Of a stretch of 8,158 nt of DNA, positions 7,026 through 8,158 are shown in pieces. Made by a program: the position numbers and the translations under genes. Source of the stretch: an uncultured Planctomycetaceae bacterium (GTDB lineage Bacteria; Planctomycetota; Planctomycetia; Pirellulales; Pirellulaceae); contig CAIYOB010000733.1 in NCBI GenBank assembly GCA_903927685.1, positions 1 through 8,158 on the forward strand. The letters are read 5' to 3'. How positions within the stretch are numbered: the stretch's first letter is position 1; every line of letters starts with the position of its first letter. The notes beneath the pieces are model-generated. The model did no database searches, was not told the DNA's origin, and was given only the letters and a program-made list of their open reading frames with translations.

Positions 7026-7194
7026 CGGTTACTCGTCTGACAAAACTCTGCCGAAGGGGAATGGGTGGGTCTTCCATGCAGGAGATCAGGCGCCAGGCAA
7101 CAAGCGAGGCGTGCCTTGACTTCCGTTCCTGCCCATTTATAACCCCCAATTTATAACCCGCCTCTTTCTACGTGGCCAGAGACACGCTGGTGCT
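7026..7194. promoter_or_regulatory. Upstream region of the HAD operon with promoter-like boxes
   Basis: This 169-base spacer separates the LamG stop from the HAD start. For the minus strand, TGGCCA (7173-7178) and TATAAA (7150-7155) are 17 bases apart and match the sigma-70 consensus at 4/6 and 5/6 positions. That would place a start of transcription near 7143 and give a leader of roughly 115-120 bases for the HAD operon. For the plus strand, TTGACT (7116-7121) and TATAAC (7138-7143) are 16 bases apart, each 5/6, pointing into the 3' end of the LamG gene. No clear terminator for LamG was found. The matches are by eye, and planctomycete promoters are poorly defined. Confidence 0.45.
7135..7159. 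repeat. AT-rich 11-bp direct repeat with 14-bp period
   Basis: ATTTATAACCC occurs twice, at 7135-7145 and 7149-7159. The copies are perfect, are separated by three bases, and stand out in GC-rich surroundings. They overlap both proposed -10 boxes, so they may be promoter cores or an operator. A period of 14 bp is not a whole number of helical turns, so side-by-side binding on one DNA face is not implied. Confidence 0.7.
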
Positions 7195-8055
7195 TCAATT
7201 CTGCTCCGGCCGCAATTGCCAGAGGAGCTGGACCTCCTCCAGCGTCAGCGGGCGGCGGAAGGCGAAAACTTCGTCGATCAGGCCGCGAGCCGCGCCGCCC
7301 TGATCGCCCACGACGAGGTTGCCGAACACGCCTTCCGCGGGTTGTTGGGACAACGCCTGGACGGCAAACGGTCGGCCGTTGATGCTCAATTCCATGGTCG
7401 GCCACGACCAATTCGCGACCAGCAGGTACCAGCGGCCATTCTGCCAGTCGCCGCCGCCGTCGATCGTCGCCGAGCGAGTGCCGGGGACGATGGCCAGGTA
7501 CAAGATGCCTTCCTGGCGGCGGACGCGGCCTTCGTCGTCAATGTCCGGACCTTGACGCTCCAGGTAGAACGTGCTGTTGCCGGTCATCAGAAAGACGCAA
7601 TTGCCGTCCCGCGGCCGCTGCCAGTTTTGAGGCTGAATCCACAGCGCCACGGCGCCCCGTTGTTCGAGCGTCACGTTCCCCACGCGAGGATACACGCCAC
7701 AGCCGCTGCCCAGCACCAGCGCGCGGCCCAGCAGTCCGTCGGCAAACCGCGGGCCCGGGGCGGCAGCCGTAGCAGCGGGTGACGGGTGGGGCCGGTACTC
7801 GTCGGCCTCCGCCATGTCCGGCATCAGGCTGTCACGGTCGAAGCTGATCTGCAACGTGACGGCGTCCAACAGCCGCTGGAAGTCCGGCCGGAGATACGGC
7901 GACTCGGCCGCCCGGACCGGCGCGGGCCGGCCGGGCAGCAACACGGCTGCCAGAGCCCCGAGCCACAGGGCAACCAGGGGGACCGAAGAACGGGACGGCG
8001 AAATGGCCGTCACTTCACTCGTCGCCGTTGTTTTGTTTTCGGTTTTCCTGTCCAC
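7195..8055 (-). CDS. Secreted LamG/concanavalin A-like domain protein
   Basis: This is an exported protein of 286 residues with one LamG-type jelly-roll domain, a fold often used for carbohydrate or protein binding; the ligand is unknown. A signal sequence has its hydrophobic core at about VPLVALWLGALAAVLL (25-40) and a likely cut near VRAA (about 50). The domain runs from about LQISFDRDSL (68-77) through GRALVLGSG (110-118), GAVALWIQP (134-142), GRWYLLVANWS (207-217) and MELSINGRPF (221-230) to GLIDEVFAFRRPLTLEEVQLL (258-278); the last block is the characteristic end of LamG-like domains. I chose the GTG at 8053-8055 because AAGGA (8064-8068) lies 8 bases upstream. An ATG at 8113-8115 would add 20 Arg-rich residues encoded within an inverted repeat and delay the signal peptide. 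The 169-base gap and promoter-like boxes suggest it is not in the HAD operon. Confidence 0.82.
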   Translation of the reverse strand: MDRKTENKTTATSEVTAISPSRSSVPLVALWLGALAAVLLPGRPAPVRAAESPYLRPDFQRLLDAVTLQISFDRDSLMPDMAEADEYRPHPSPAATAAAPGPRFADGLLGRALVLGSGCGVYPRVGNVTLEQRGAVALWIQPQNWQRPRDGNCVFLMTGNSTFYLERQGPDIDDEGRVRRQEGILYLAIVPGTRSATIDGGGDWQNGRWYLLVANWSWPTMELSINGRPFAVQALSQQPAEGVFGNLVVGDQGGAARGLIDEVFAFRRPLTLEEVQLLWQLRPEQN

Positions 8056-8063
8056 CTGCTGGT

Positions 8064-8068
8064 TCCTT
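8064..8068 (-). promoter_or_regulatory. Ribosome binding site deciding a GTG start
   Basis: On the minus strand AAGGA is followed by 8 bases and then GTG (8055-8053), in frame with the LamG protein. It is the best Shine-Dalgarno match near any candidate start of this gene and argues against the upstream ATG at 8113-8115. Confidence 0.6.
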
Positions 8069-8082
8069 AAATGCCGGAGTGC

Positions 8083-8156
8083 CTGGGGTCGAGTGCCGCG
8101 AGCCCCCAGTGGCAAGACTCGGGGCTCGCCACTCGTACCTCGTGGCTCGACCCCAG
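8083..8156. repeat. Nested inverted repeat, possible dispersed intergenic element
   Basis: Outer arms CTGGGGTCGAG (8083-8093) and CTCGACCCCAG (8146-8156) are perfect 11-bp inverted copies. Inside them GCGAGCCCC (8098-8106) pairs perfectly with GGGGCTCGC (8121-8129). An alternative inner pairing is AGTGGC (8108-8113) with GCCACT (8128-8133). No T-tract adjoins it, so it is not an obvious terminator. It lies just upstream of the LamG gene and could be a REP/MITE-like repeat; only one copy is seen in this window. Confidence 0.65.
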
Positions 8157-8158
8157 CC

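Noticed and set aside
7216..7782. 188-codon plus-strand frame downstream of the plus-strand promoter-like boxes
   Set aside because: It was tempting because of the promoter candidate, but the product is low-complexity and mirrors the LamG gene. Any RNA there is more likely non-coding antisense.
1..8158. CRISPR arrays, tRNA or rRNA genes, transposases, phage genes
   Set aside because: I looked for regularly spaced repeats, cloverleaf-like segments and recombinase motifs and saw none. The only tandem repeat is the two-copy one at 7135-7159.

Overview
The window is GC-rich, with long antisense shadow frames over every gene. It looks like the chromosome of a planctomycete. The main evidence is a porin of the BBP2/OmpL-like type, which is abundant in that phylum, with a Cys-Cys patch ahead of the barrel. 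A signal-peptide-bearing Cys/Pro-rich orphan protein and a secreted LamG-like protein in the same neighbourhood fit this. The assignment rests on protein character only; no rRNA or other marker is present.

Layout from left to right. Positions 1-166 are intergenic with nothing recognised. galE (UDP-glucose 4-epimerase) lies on the minus strand at 167-1180. A 425-base divergent spacer separates it from a plus-strand porin at 1606-2913. The porin converges on a small secreted Cys-rich protein (minus, 3012-3686), and a strong hairpin terminator sits between the two stops, with its T-tract running into the second gene's stop codon. After a 329-base spacer comes a tight minus-strand operon read from right to left. 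It holds a HAD-family phosphatase-like protein (6159-7025), a deoxyhypusine-synthase-like protein of unknown function (5041-6162) and an RfaE1/HldE-type PfkB sugar kinase (4016-5044). Both junctions in this operon are 4-base ATGA overlaps. A 169-base spacer upstream of the operon carries a 14-bp-period AT-rich tandem repeat and promoter-like boxes on both strands. A secreted LamG/concanavalin-A-like protein follows (minus, 7195-8055, probable GTG start). The window ends in a nested inverted repeat at 8083-8156 that may be a dispersed repeat element.

How the genes may work together: galE supplies UDP-galactose or UDP-N-acetylgalactosamine for surface glycans. The HldE-like kinase and HAD protein point to phosphosugar metabolism, possibly heptose-like. 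The protein translated between them resembles the deoxyhypusine synthase fold, and its role in such a pathway is unknown. This operon is the best candidate in the window for something not yet described. The other genes encode envelope or exported proteins and share no obvious pathway.
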